A stretch of 64,000 nt of DNA, from positions 158,390,660 through 158,454,659 of the forward strand of contig NC_035446.2 in assembly GCF_002127325.2 (NCBI RefSeq), in the 5' to 3' direction. The notes under the pieces are model-generated. The model was given only the letters and a program-made list of their open reading frames with translations. It was not told the origin of the DNA and ran no database searches. A program made the position numbers and the translations under genes. Positions 35,753 through 48,458 of this stretch are shown here, one piece after another (the stretch's first letter is position 1; every line of letters begins with the position of its first letter). Source of the DNA: Helianthus annuus. Lineage: Eukaryota > Streptophyta > Magnoliopsida > Asterales > Asteraceae.

Positions 35753-36241
35753 TGTAGGTCCCCTTGAGTCTATGGATCGTCACAGAATCGTCTTTCCAAT
35801 CAAGAGTGCGGAATCCTCTTGATCAGAATTAGCAGAAAAGTGTAGAAACAGAAATCAGCAATCACTTTCAAACCGGGTTTTCTATTGATTATCAATCTCA
35901 CGAATTACAATCAATCCAAAACCCTAACAACCCTAAATTTCGTCCAAGACCTAGTCCCTCACGAAATTGCTCTCTCAAATACTGTTTTGGCTGATTAACC
36001 TAAACCCTAATGTCTAACCTTGTTTATATAACACAAGGTTTACAAGTGGGCTAGGTTTACACTCCTGGGCTGCGAATTGGACAGGCCCAATTCGCCCCCA
36101 TCACCCAATTCCTTGGGTTTAGTTCGCCCAAACATAACAACTAACTATTACAAAGCTAAACCCGCTAACTGTTTATCGTTTAACTAATTACAAGATATCC
36201 AAAGACCAAATCTAAGCTGTTGTCACAAACATGCACCAACA
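35753..36241 (-). mobile_element. Copia-like solo LTR (489 bp) in Tat2 gag
   Basis: Read on the minus strand it runs TGTTGGTGCATG to GGACCTACA. GGATT is present on both sides (35748-35752 and 36242-36246), a 5-bp target duplication. A minus-strand TATA box (TATATAAA; plus 36023-36030) is present. No primer-binding site follows here, unlike the array copies, so this is a solo LTR. Assignment to Ty1/copia is inferred from the short LTR and the tRNA-iMet primer site at 49328; a chromovirus could also use that primer. Confidence 0.85.
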
Positions 36242-37159
36242 GGATTATATAACTAAATTTAGTAAAGAATCCTTGGACATTCCCAACTTGGATATGGCCA
36301 CGGCTGTTGAAGCCTTCAAAATGGGACTGCTTAAGGATTCATTATTCTATGATGATCTTGTTATGACACCGTGCAGGAATCTAGATGAAGTAAGGACTCG
36401 AGCACTCAGGTTCATCCGACTAGAGGATGACAAGAGGATCCAGGAGAGACAAATAGGATCCTCAAAACAAGATAAGCAAGGATCCTCCTTCAAGAGCAAC
36501 AAGTTCAAATCCTACCATAGGAATGAGAACAAGAATGTGCATGCTGTTGACCAAGAAGAGGATGATGAAGAATATCCTCCAATCTCAGAATATTGTTTTT
36601 CCGTTGATAATCATGAACTAATCCTTGCAATGCAGAATCTAGGTGAAAAAGCTAGGTGGCCCAGGAAGAATGATAAACCATCCGGGACTAAAGACAAGTC
36701 CAAATGGTGTGCATACCATGAGGATTTCGGGCATCTAACTGAAGATTGCATAGCCTTAAGAAAAGAAATTGGATACCTGCTAAGCAAGGGGCATCTAAAA
36801 GAATTATTGGGGAGAAAAAAGCAAAGGACCCAGGATCCTGAAAGGATCCCTGAAAAGGCTCCAGCACCTCCGGCAGACGCACAAGTGATTAACTTTATAT
36901 CCGGAGGATCAGACATTTGTGGTACATCCTTTTCAGCGGCCAAAAGACATGCAAAAGAATCAAAAATGGATAATGGAGAAAGGCCTATTAGAACCTCAAG
37001 TGTCTCAGAAGGGAAGATGATAACATTTGATGAGAATGATCTCATTAACATTCAGGATCCTCACCATGATAGTTTAGTGATCACTCTCTTTATCTCTAAC
37101 CATTTTGTCCGCAGGATCCTTATTGACGGAGGGAGCTCAGTGAACATTATCCAACTTGA
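36242..37159 (+). pseudogene. gag-pro: Tat2 gag-pro, middle part (array unit 0, left piece)
   Basis: Homology resumes after the duplicated GGATT and runs through the zinc motif and the protease DGG. It stops at CAACTTGAT, where Tat3 begins. Marker residues (QIGSSKQ, HAVDQ, PADAQ, DENDLINIQ) agree with the 3.3-kb array units and not with Tat1 or Tat3. This piece and 47430-48458 are therefore the two halves of the first array unit. Confidence 0.9.
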
Positions 37160-37315
37160 TCATACATTGATCAAGGGCTTTTTCCTCGTATAAATCATTG
37201 TGTCTTTGTATCTTTATCACAGAAGTGATCCTTTACTTTCATAGTTAACCAAGCATCATACCCCGTTTACATAAAGTTTGGTTACATTATCCTTGTGTGA
37301 TTTTTGACCAAAACA
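37157..37315 (+). mobile_element. Tat3 5' LTR, 3'-terminal 159 bp only
   Basis: Identical in layout to the end of the 46713-47429 LTR from GATCATACATTGATCAAGG onward. The TATA box and upstream LTR are gone. Confidence 0.88.
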
Positions 37316-37318
37316 GTT

Positions 37319-37336
37319 TGGCGCCCACCGTGGGGC
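37319..37336 (+). promoter_or_regulatory. Primer-binding site (Tat3)
   Basis: TGGCGCCCACCGTGGGGC, unchanged relative to the other Tat copies. Confidence 0.85.
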
Positions 37337-37393
37337 AATTGGTGCTTCATTCATAAAGAAAATCTTTTGTTCGAAATCATTTCAAAGAACTAC

Positions 37394-39964
37394 ATGGCTT
37401 CATCATTGAAGAACACCTCCACGGCGATGTCTGCAGTCACCTCAGCACAAACCACTCTACCTCCTCCACCGGCAGGATCCCAGAGAAATGCTGAGAAGAG
37501 ACCAACCCCTTCCTTCTCTAAACCTCCATCTTCTTCTGCTATGAATTCTTCTATTCCCAGTACTAGTGATGTGTTTGCTTTAATTTTGCAGATGAAGGAT
37601 CGTATGCAGCAGCAGGATGAAACTAATGACAGGATCCTCAGGGAGATTGGAGATCTCAAAAGACAAAAGAAAGCGGCAGAGGATCATTCCCCACTGATGC
37701 CAAAATCCTTGAGTTTTGAGACTCCAATGGTCACCTCTCAGCCATCAGGGATCCCAGACGTACAGATCACAGGGGAGTCAAGAGGATCACGTCTCAACTC
37801 GGCAGCAATGACTCAGACATCAGATTCACATTTTCAGCCAATAGGATCCTATCCTCAGTACATGGGATCCTTCATGAATCCGGGAGCCTATCCGGGGGCA
37901 CAGCAGTTTAAAGGATCCTACTTTATTCCAGGATCATTCCAGGGCCAAGGATCCTCCTTTGTTCCAGGATCATCCCAGGTTCAAGGATCCTCCTTCGTTC
38001 CAGGATCATCCCAGATACCAGGATCCTTACAGATGCCAGGATCCCTAAAAAGTTTGCAAACAGGGAGTCTAGATGTCCATCAAGGGGACTTCATTCCAAT
38101 GCAGACCATTGCTTCCACTGGTCCCTCCGTTGTTCCAGAATCCCAGCAATATGGATTCCCTAACTTGAACCCAATGGGAGGTAACACTTTAAATAATTAT
38201 CCTACCACTAACCATGGATTCATGCAGGATACAGGTACCAATCACGCTATGGCCAGGGAATTACAGAAACTAAAGGACATGATCTCAAGTGTTCCAGGGG
38301 TAGTCAAGCCTATCCCAGAGATTGCAGATGGAAGCCACAAGGTATCTCGCTTTGCACCACCAATTTGTGATGCAGAGGTGCCCAAAAGGTTCCATATCCC
38401 TACCATGAAGCTGTATGATGGCACAACGGATCCAGAGGAGCATATAGCACAATACAGGGAAAGGATGGAAATCAATCCTATCCCAGAAAAGTTGAAGGAA
38501 GCATGCCTATGTAAAGGATTTGGATCCACTCTAACTGGATCAGCTCTTAAGTGGCTGCTAAGTCTTCCCCCTTACTCTATTACTTCATTTGCTAATTTAG
38601 TTAATTTATTCAATAACCAATTCTCTTGTAGTAGAAAATTTGAAAAATTAACTAGTGATTTGTACAGGATAACTCAAAATAATAATGAATCATTAAGGGA
38701 TTATATAACTAAATTTAGTAAAGAATCCTTGGATATTCCCAACTTGGATATGGCTACGGCTGTTGAAGCCTTCAAAATGGGACTTCTTAAGGATTCATTA
38801 TTCTATGATGATCTTGTTATGACACCTTGCAGGAATTTAGATGAAGTAAGAACTCGAGCACTCAGGTTTATCCGGCTAGAGGATGACAAGAGGATCCAGG
38901 AGAGACAAGTAGGATCCTCAAAACAAGATAAGCAAGGATCCTCCTTCAAAAGCAACAAGTTCAAATCCTACCATAGAAACGAGAACAAGAATGTGCATGC
39001 TGTCGACCAAGAAGAGGATGATGAAGAATATCCTCCAATCTCAGAATATTGTTTTTCCGTTGATAATCATGAACTAATCCTTGCAATGCAGAATCTAGGT
39101 GAAAAGGCTAGGTGGCCCAGGAAGAATGATAAACCATCCGGGACTAAAGACAAGTCCAAATGGTGTGCATACCATGAGGATTTCGGCCATCTGACTGAAG
39201 ATTGCATAGCCTTAAGAAAGGAAATTGGATACCTGCTAAGCAAGGGGCATCTAAAAGAATTGCTGGGGAGAAAAAAGCAAAGGACCCAGGATCCTGAGAG
39301 GATCCCCGAAAAAGCCCCAGCACCTCCGGCAAACGCACAAGTGATCAACTTTATATCCGGAGGATCAGACATCTGTGGTACATCCTTCTCAGCGGCCAAA
39401 AGATATGCAAAAGAATCAAAAATGGACAATGGAGAAAGGCCTGTTAGAACATCAAGTGTTTCAGAAGGGAAAACGATAACCTTTGATGAGGATGACCGCA
39501 TTAACATCCAGGATCCTCATCATGATAGTTTAGTTATTACTCTCTTTATTTCTAACCATTTTGTCCGCAGGATCCTTATCGATGGAGGAAGCTCAGTGAA
39601 CATTATCCAGCTTGATGTACTGAAGAAAATGGGTATCCCAGAATCAGACATCACACCAAGATCCTCCGTGCTTGTAGGATTTAGTGGAGAAACGAAGAAA
39701 ACTCTGGGGGACATCAAACTCCCAATCTATGTGGAAGGATTACATAATTATCAGAAATTTTGCGTTATTGACTGTTTATCTTGCTGCAATGTTATCCTTG
39801 GCAGGCCTTGGATACATGATATGAAAGCAGTCCCATCCACCTACCATCAATGTGTGAAGCTCCCTAGCCCATGGGGGATAATCAAGATCGAAAGTGATCA
39901 GCAAGAAGCTAAAGATTGTTATACATCATCCATGAAGCCAACATCGAAACCAAGGGAGCAATAG
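37394..39964 (+). CDS. gag-pro: Tat3 Gag-protease polyprotein
   Basis: 856 residues from the first ATG (MASSL); the frame reads back through the primer site into the LTR without an earlier ATG. Same layout as Tat1: low-complexity N-terminus with GSSFVPGSSQVQ repeats, Retrotrans_gag, C-x2-H-x4-H-x4-C zinc motif, protease with DGGSSVNII, ILGRPWIHD. It ends with a CAA TAG CAA TTA readthrough context at 39959-39970. Differences from Tat1 are mostly single residues, and no stop or frameshift is present. Confidence 0.95.
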   Translation: MASSLKNTSTAMSAVTSAQTTLPPPPAGSQRNAEKRPTPSFSKPPSSSAMNSSIPSTSDVFALILQMKDRMQQQDETNDRILREIGDLKRQKKAAEDHSPLMPKSLSFETPMVTSQPSGIPDVQITGESRGSRLNSAAMTQTSDSHFQPIGSYPQYMGSFMNPGAYPGAQQFKGSYFIPGSFQGQGSSFVPGSSQVQGSSFVPGSSQIPGSLQMPGSLKSLQTGSLDVHQGDFIPMQTIASTGPSVVPESQQYGFPNLNPMGGNTLNNYPTTNHGFMQDTGTNHAMARELQKLKDMISSVPGVVKPIPEIADGSHKVSRFAPPICDAEVPKRFHIPTMKLYDGTTDPEEHIAQYRERMEINPIPEKLKEACLCKGFGSTLTGSALKWLLSLPPYSITSFANLVNLFNNQFSCSRKFEKLTSDLYRITQNNNESLRDYITKFSKESLDIPNLDMATAVEAFKMGLLKDSLFYDDLVMTPCRNLDEVRTRALRFIRLEDDKRIQERQVGSSKQDKQGSSFKSNKFKSYHRNENKNVHAVDQEEDDEEYPPISEYCFSVDNHELILAMQNLGEKARWPRKNDKPSGTKDKSKWCAYHEDFGHLTEDCIALRKEIGYLLSKGHLKELLGRKKQRTQDPERIPEKAPAPPANAQVINFISGGSDICGTSFSAAKRYAKESKMDNGERPVRTSSVSEGKTITFDEDDRINIQDPHHDSLVITLFISNHFVRRILIDGGSSVNIIQLDVLKKMGIPESDITPRSSVLVGFSGETKKTLGDIKLPIYVEGLHNYQKFCVIDCLSCCNVILGRPWIHDMKAVPSTYHQCVKLPSPWGIIKIESDQQEAKDCYTSSMKPTSKPREQ

Positions 39965-43270
<3,306 letters not shown>

Positions 43271-43433
43271 ACATGATCCTCCCTGCATGTGAAGTATCCT
43301 TGAAGGATCCTGGAGATATCGGTGATCTTTACTCTGGTAATATGCTTATCCTAAAACTATTGCATTTTCTTACTTTTTGCCTAAGGATAAGGATCATGTA
43401 TCCTTCATCCTCTACTCACAAACCATTTGAGTT

Positions 43434-43694
43434 ATGATAGTTCAGGTATCTCCAGCAAATCGTCAAAGATCTCCAAAAGCACCACAGATCCTTGGGTCCA
43501 ACCCCAGTTATCCTTGGGATTATCCCCAGTTTCCGCCAGCAGCGCACGATGATCCTGATATAGTTCATGTCTTTGGGATCAGTACCCATTTTCGGGGCTG
43601 GCGACCTCATCGTACTGGCTATACTTGGGATCCTACGTATAATGGTGGACGCACCATACATCCGTTCCTAAGGTTTCTAACGTTTTCACGTTAG
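43434..43694 (+). CDS. Possible small sense ORF downstream of pol
   Basis: An 86-codon frame, Pro- and aromatic-rich (SYPWDYPQFPPAAHDD, HFRGWRPHRTG). The same reading is recognisable in Tat1 at about 31665-31905 with most residues kept, but there it lacks the ATG and has two stops. It may be a decayed extra ORF or chance coding in a conserved noncoding region. No family recognised. Confidence 0.25.
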   Translation: MIVQVSPANRQRSPKAPQILGSNPSYPWDYPQFPPAAHDDPDIVHVFGISTHFRGWRPHRTGYTWDPTYNGGRTIHPFLRFLTFSR

Positions 43695-43744
43695 CTAAGG
43701 TTTTGACATTTTCATGTCACTAAGTTTGGATAGTTGCCAGAAAG

Positions 43745-44035
43745 GGCCATACTCCAGTTTACATACGATCCTTTGGGCTTGTCCCCAGTTATCCTATGGG
43801 CTTGTCCCCAGTGATCTTCCGGGATCATTCTCAGTTATCCTATGGGCTTGTCCCCAGTGATCCTTTGGGATTGTCCCCAGTTATCCTATGGGCTTGTCCC
43901 CAGTGATCTTCCGGGATCATTCTCAGTTATCCTATGGGCTTGTCCCCAGTGATCCTTTGGGATTGTCCCCAGTTACCCTTTGGGCTTGTCCCCAGTTATC
44001 CTTTGGGCTTGTCCCTAGTTACTAACTTATCTTTT
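43745..44035 (+). repeat. Tat3 3' tandem repeats with a 92-bp higher-order unit
   Basis: Short units of the type GGGCTTGTCCCCAGTTATCC and CAGTGATCTTCCGGGATC alternate. The block beginning CTTGTCCCCAGTGATCTTCC occurs at 43801 and again at 43893. Tat1 has a shorter version. Such 3' tandem repeats are known in Tat/Ogre elements and vary between copies. Confidence 0.85.
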
Positions 44036-44469
44036 ATATTGGCTTAGTCCCAAGTTATACTCCATTTTTCAGGTTTTCGAAGTTAAACAATTAAGGATCC
44101 CTAATCCTTATTGTTCATTAAGATTTTTACTTATGGTTATCCTGATTAAAGGTTAGGATCCTAACTTGGATCCTCAGGTATGATCCTTAACTACTTTTAA
44201 TTTCATTATTCATTTGAATAACCTTTAGACCTTGACAACTGAACCTATGATCCTTAAAATAAACTATCTTGAAAACTTTCGACTATAGGATATTTGATCC
44301 AGGATCATATCCTAAATTTCTTAAACATAATTTGCTCAACTTTTCAAACAAACATGTGTCAAAACAATTGAAAATCAAAAAGGATAATAACACAAGATAA
44401 GCGACAAAAGTTTAAGATTTTATTTATTAAACAAAAAGGATCTTTAACCCTTTCAAAAAGTTGTCAAAA

Positions 44470-44524
44470 TTACCTACCCAAAGCATCTACCAGCAATACG
44501 TGGCCCGTCCGCTGGGGTAGGTAA
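44470..44524. other. 3' hairpin of Tat3
   Basis: TTACCTACCC (44470-44479) pairs with GGGTAGGTAA (44515-44524). The loop contains CAATACGTGGCCCGTCC. Relative to Tat1, stem positions 3 and 6 have changed together with their partners, while the loop core is the same. Confidence 0.85.
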
Positions 44525-44800
44525 AGGGTGTCCATGATAATAGGTTCAAAAGTATTGCAGGGAAATTAAAAGGCGGCAGGATCACAACGGCTTCATCCCC
44601 CAAACAGAGGATCCCTCCACCACGTGTAATCCTACCTATTGTTCAAAGGATCCAGGATCCTTAACCCTAAGAAACTATTGTTCAGAGATTACAGACCATA
44701 ATTGTTTCAAACATCAACAACCACAAAAAACCACTACCAATCCTAAAAAATTAGGCTCCGGCCTAGTCTCGAAATATCCATCATCGCCCAATCATGCAGC

Positions 44801-46404
44801 TTACTTCTCCGCTGCTCCATCTCCACCAGCATCTTCACCTTGATCCTTGCCAGCATCACCTCCCTCCAGCCTTGGGACATCCTCAGCATCTTCCTCATCA
44901 TCCAAGTCCGCCAGCCTTGCCTTCCAACCTTCAACGTCCCATGAGCTTTTGTCAAAGGTGGGATCCTGAGCCTCCTCAGCCATTTGAAGTTGGATCGTGT
45001 ACATAGCAATCGCCGCTGAGACCTTGGCATCTTGGGTGATCTCCTGCTTCTCATTATCCATGTCAATCAGCCTTTGAGCAGCTTCATCTTTGGTAGCTTG
45101 GAGTTCCTTCTCAAGATCCGCTATCGTAAGATCCTTTAATACACCCATTTGCTGAAGGTCGGCAATCTGGCTCTCCTGATTTTCAACGTGGCCAAGATAA
45201 GTTTCAATCTCAGCAAGTTTCTGCAACAAAAAAAAAAAGACAAGCTCAGAATCAGGTGATCCTCAAGAAGGATACTAGAGACAGATAACCAACAGGGGCA
45301 GTGATCCTCACCTCGTTCACATAATCAAGAAATTGCTGACGAAGGAGAGGGAATCCTTGGAGTTCATCGGAAGCTTTCCTCTTTTTTCCCTTGCCCCGAA
45401 TGGACGCTTTAGGAGCTGAGACTGAAGGGCTGGCAGCGGGAGCTTTCTTCTTTGAGGAAGTGACGTTGGCAAGGTCACTGATCCCAAACTTGGAGGCAGA
45501 CTTAACGGACCTGGCAGACTTTCCGGCACCTACACAATTCAAAAACAAGATAAGTTCCCTTGTTAAATTAAATACTTTCACATAAAACTTATTTTCTATG
45601 AGGATACTTACTTGACATTGTGGCAGATGCAGAGGATATCTCTTGAGAATCTTGGATAATGATTTGGAAGCTTCTGACTTCAGGATTAAGCTTCTTGAAG
45701 GCTAACACTCTTTCTTTGGCAGCAGGGGTCAACTTTAAGTGAGCAACAGAGATAACTGCAAAAAAGAAAAGACATTAGTGATCCTCATCATAAGAGACAG
45801 GACTGATAGTGATCCTTCAAGGATCCTCTACCCTACCATGAGTGGCCCATTCCTTGGGCAGATCCTTCCCATCCGGGATGGAATCCCTCTTAACAAAGAA
45901 AAATCGACGTTTCCAGTTGGTATCATTCTTGGTAACCTTGAAGATTGGATGATCCTCCCCAGCTTTCCGTTTCAACAAGTACCGGTGAGAACCAAAGGTG
46001 GTGAGATCATAGAGCTCAGTTAACTCTGACATCCCCAAATCAATCCCTTCTTGCTCGATGATCCTCTCGAAGGTATATAGAACCCTCCAGATCATCGGCA
46101 TAGCTTGGATATATGAGATGCCGGTAAGAGAAAAGAAGGATTGGGTAAATGTCGGAAAAGGATATGAATACCCGATGAGGAAAGGAGTAGCAGGAAAGGC
46201 CACCCAAGTGTCCGAAACAAAATCACTCAAAGCAGTAGGATCAAAAGACTTAAAAACAACATTCGCCGGGAAGCAATGGCGAATCTTGTCTATCTGGATA
46301 TCGGTAAAACAGCACCTCTCCATAGGAGAATCCTTGATAATCCCCTGGCTTTTCAAGGGACTATCCTTCTTAGAGCCTTTGTGCGGTGAATTCCGAAGAA
46401 GCAT
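44801..46404 (-). CDS. Antisense four-exon gene of Tat3 (449 aa, Transposase_28-like)
   Basis: Minus-strand exons 46404-45837, 45755-45612, 45529-45312 and 45220-44801 join in frame to 450 codons including the stop. Donors are GTAGGG, GTAAGT and GTGAGG; acceptors are TTGCAG, TTGCAG and TGTAG-type after pyrimidine-rich tracts. The first in-frame ATG is at 46404; the frame is open farther upstream but has no earlier ATG. Residues 1-190 form a globular domain shared with the TatA gene (FPTFTQSFFSLTGISYIQ, RRFFFVKRDSI), resembling PF04195. Exon 3 is basic (RGKGKKRK, possible nuclear signal) and exon 4 is a coiled coil with an acidic tail. A TATA box lies upstream. Function unknown; kept reading frame and splice sites imply selection or recent origin. 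Confidence 0.75.
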
Positions 46405-46547
46405 GTTCGAGACGAAAACAGGGTAAAAGTAAGAAAGAACAGAGCAAAGAAGAGAAAGAAGAAGATGATACCTGATCAAGCCTTCGGTGACGATTATAAA
46501 GGGAGATACTTCGAATTTAAATACAAAATGATCCTAACCCTATCTCC

Positions 46548-46555
46548 TATTTATA
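46548..46555 (-). promoter_or_regulatory. Probable TATA box of the antisense gene
   Basis: TATAAATA on the minus strand, about 145 bases upstream of the ATG at 46404 and outside the LTR. A start of transcription about 30 bases on would give a leader of roughly 110 nt. This points to an internal antisense promoter and not LTR-driven expression. Confidence 0.5.
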
Positions 46556-46699
46556 ATGATGATTTGCAGGGATCGTCACATCAGTGACGTAAATATCACA
46601 ACGGCTAGTCCATATGTAACGGCTAGTAACCCGGAGTCGCCCGTTAGAGATAAGCTCAAAACAAAATATAACTCATCTATTTACAATTAACTCCTTATA

Positions 46700-46712
46700 T
46701 TTTGGGGGCAAT
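46700..46712 (+). promoter_or_regulatory. Polypurine tract before the Tat3 3' LTR
   Basis: TTTTGGGGGCAAT directly precedes the LTR TG, the expected plus-strand priming site. The TatA counterpart is TTTTGGGGACAAT. Confidence 0.65.
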
Positions 46713-47429
46713 TGTTGGGGCTGGATTTTACTATAAATGATCCTTATACGTGATCCTGACCAGTGATCCTTGTTTCTTTGGCAGATAGTGATCCTCAGCC
46801 AGACTTCAGGATCAGGATCATGGGACGATATGGTGATCCTTACACTAACGGTCACTTCCACTTGTTACAAAATTGTTTTGCAGGAACACCTAGCAGGATA
46901 TGCCCTACACATCATGATCCAGGGACGCGTTTTCACAAATATGGCAAGAGCTAAATTGGAGATAGACGTTGTACCGGATATGGAAACTTAGCTTGATTAA
47001 TGGGCAGCAATTTAGGCTAGATTATCTTTATTTCTAAAGGGGTAATGAGCTGATTAGTGGTCTATCTACCTAAAATAAGTTACCTACACATGTATAAATA
47101 CCACTCTTCCTCATTCGGAAGAACACACACAACATACGACACAACTCTCAACACTTAGACACTCAGTGATCCTTGTACTCAGCTCATTATCATCCGAAGT
47201 TGTAACTACATTTTTATTATATTGAAGTTGGTGATCGGTAGTTGCCATCACCCGAGGTTTTTTATGCCGGAGATCATACATTGATCAAGGGCTTTTTCCT
47301 CGTATAAATCATTGTGTCTTTGTATCTTTATCACAGAAGTGATCCTTTACTTTCATAGTTAACCAAGCATCATACCCCGTTTACATAAAGTTTGGTTACA
47401 TTATCCTTGTGTGATTTTTGACCAAAACA
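46713..47429 (+). mobile_element. Tat3 3' LTR (717 bp)
   Basis: Runs TGTTGGGGCTGG to CCAAAACA with a TATA box in ACATGTATAAATACC near 47089-47102. It joins Tat2 gag-pro directly at CTGAAG, with no primer-binding site after it, so it is the 3' LTR of the nested element. Confidence 0.92.
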
Positions 47430-48458
47430 CTGAAGAAGATGGGAATCCCAGAATCAGACATCACACCAAGATCCTCCGTGCTTGTAGGATTCAGTGGAGA
47501 AACGAAGAAAACTCTGGGGGACATCAAACTCCCAATCTACGTGGAAGGATTACATAATTACCAAAAATTTTGTGTTATTGACTGTTTATCTTGTTGCAAC
47601 GTTATCCTTGGCAGGCCTTGGATACATGACATGAAAGCAGTTCCATCTACCTACCATCAATGTGTGAAGCTTCCTAGCCCATGGGGGATAATCAAGATCG
47701 ACAGTGATCAGCAAGAAGCTAAGGATTGCTATACCTCATCCATGAAGCCAACCTCGAAGCCAAGAGAGCAATAGCAATTACAGTATCCTCCGAGGAATGT
47801 CTTGGAGGCAAGGGAACAAGATGTGGACGAAATCCTCTTGGATCCTAGTGATCCTGAATCAAAAATCTATATCGGATCAGGGATCCTTGGCAAAATGAAA
47901 GAAGACATGATATCCTTCCTCAAAAGAAGAAAATCTACCTTTGCTTGGAAACATGAAGATATGACAGGTATATCTAAGGATATTATTACTCATAAACTTG
48001 GCATTGACAGGTCTATCAAACCAATCCATCAAAAAAGGAGGAAGTTTGCACCAGAAAGGAATGCCATTATCCAAGAAGAAGTAGAGAGATTACTTCGAGC
48101 AGGTATGATCAGAGAGGTAAAGTATCCTAAATGGTTAGCCAATGTGGTTGTTGTCCAAAAGAAAAACGGAAAGTGGAGGGTATGTGTCGATTTCACTGAT
48201 TTGAATAAGGCATGTCCCAAGGATCCTTTCCCATTACCCCACATTGACTCCATGGTGGATGCAACAGCGGGGCATGAACTGTTAACCTTTATGGATGCAT
48301 CATCTGGGTTCCAACAAATCCAGATGGAACCATCTGACCAAAAGGATACAGCCTTTATGACCCCAACCGGTTTATATTGTTATATTGCCATGCCTTTTGG
48401 ACTAAGAAATGCAGGTGCAACATATCAAAGGCTGGTAAATATGATGTTCAAAGATCAA
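47430..48458 (+). pseudogene. gag-pro-pol: Tat2 protease end and N-terminal RT (array unit 0, right piece)
   Basis: Homology to Tat1/Tat3 resumes at CTGAAGAAGATGGG, runs to the TAG CAATTA stop (47772-47774) and on through the N-terminal RT. It breaks off after TTCAAAGATCAA, upstream of the YIDD catalytic block, at the array junction. One unique change in RT (SDQKD where the other copies have SDQED) marks this copy. Confidence 0.9.

Larger units (their letters stand above)
43271..44460 (+). other. Tat3 3' noncoding region
   Basis: The stretch between pol and the antisense gene. It contains the possible small sense frame, the tandem repeats listed separately and, beyond about 44050, GATCC-rich sequence matching Tat1. 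Confidence 0.7.

Noticed and set aside
46405..46479. Hydrophobic N-terminal extension of the Tat3 antisense protein resembling a signal peptide
   Set aside because: The upstream start codon would be TTG; the first ATG is at 46404, so this stretch is more likely leader sequence.
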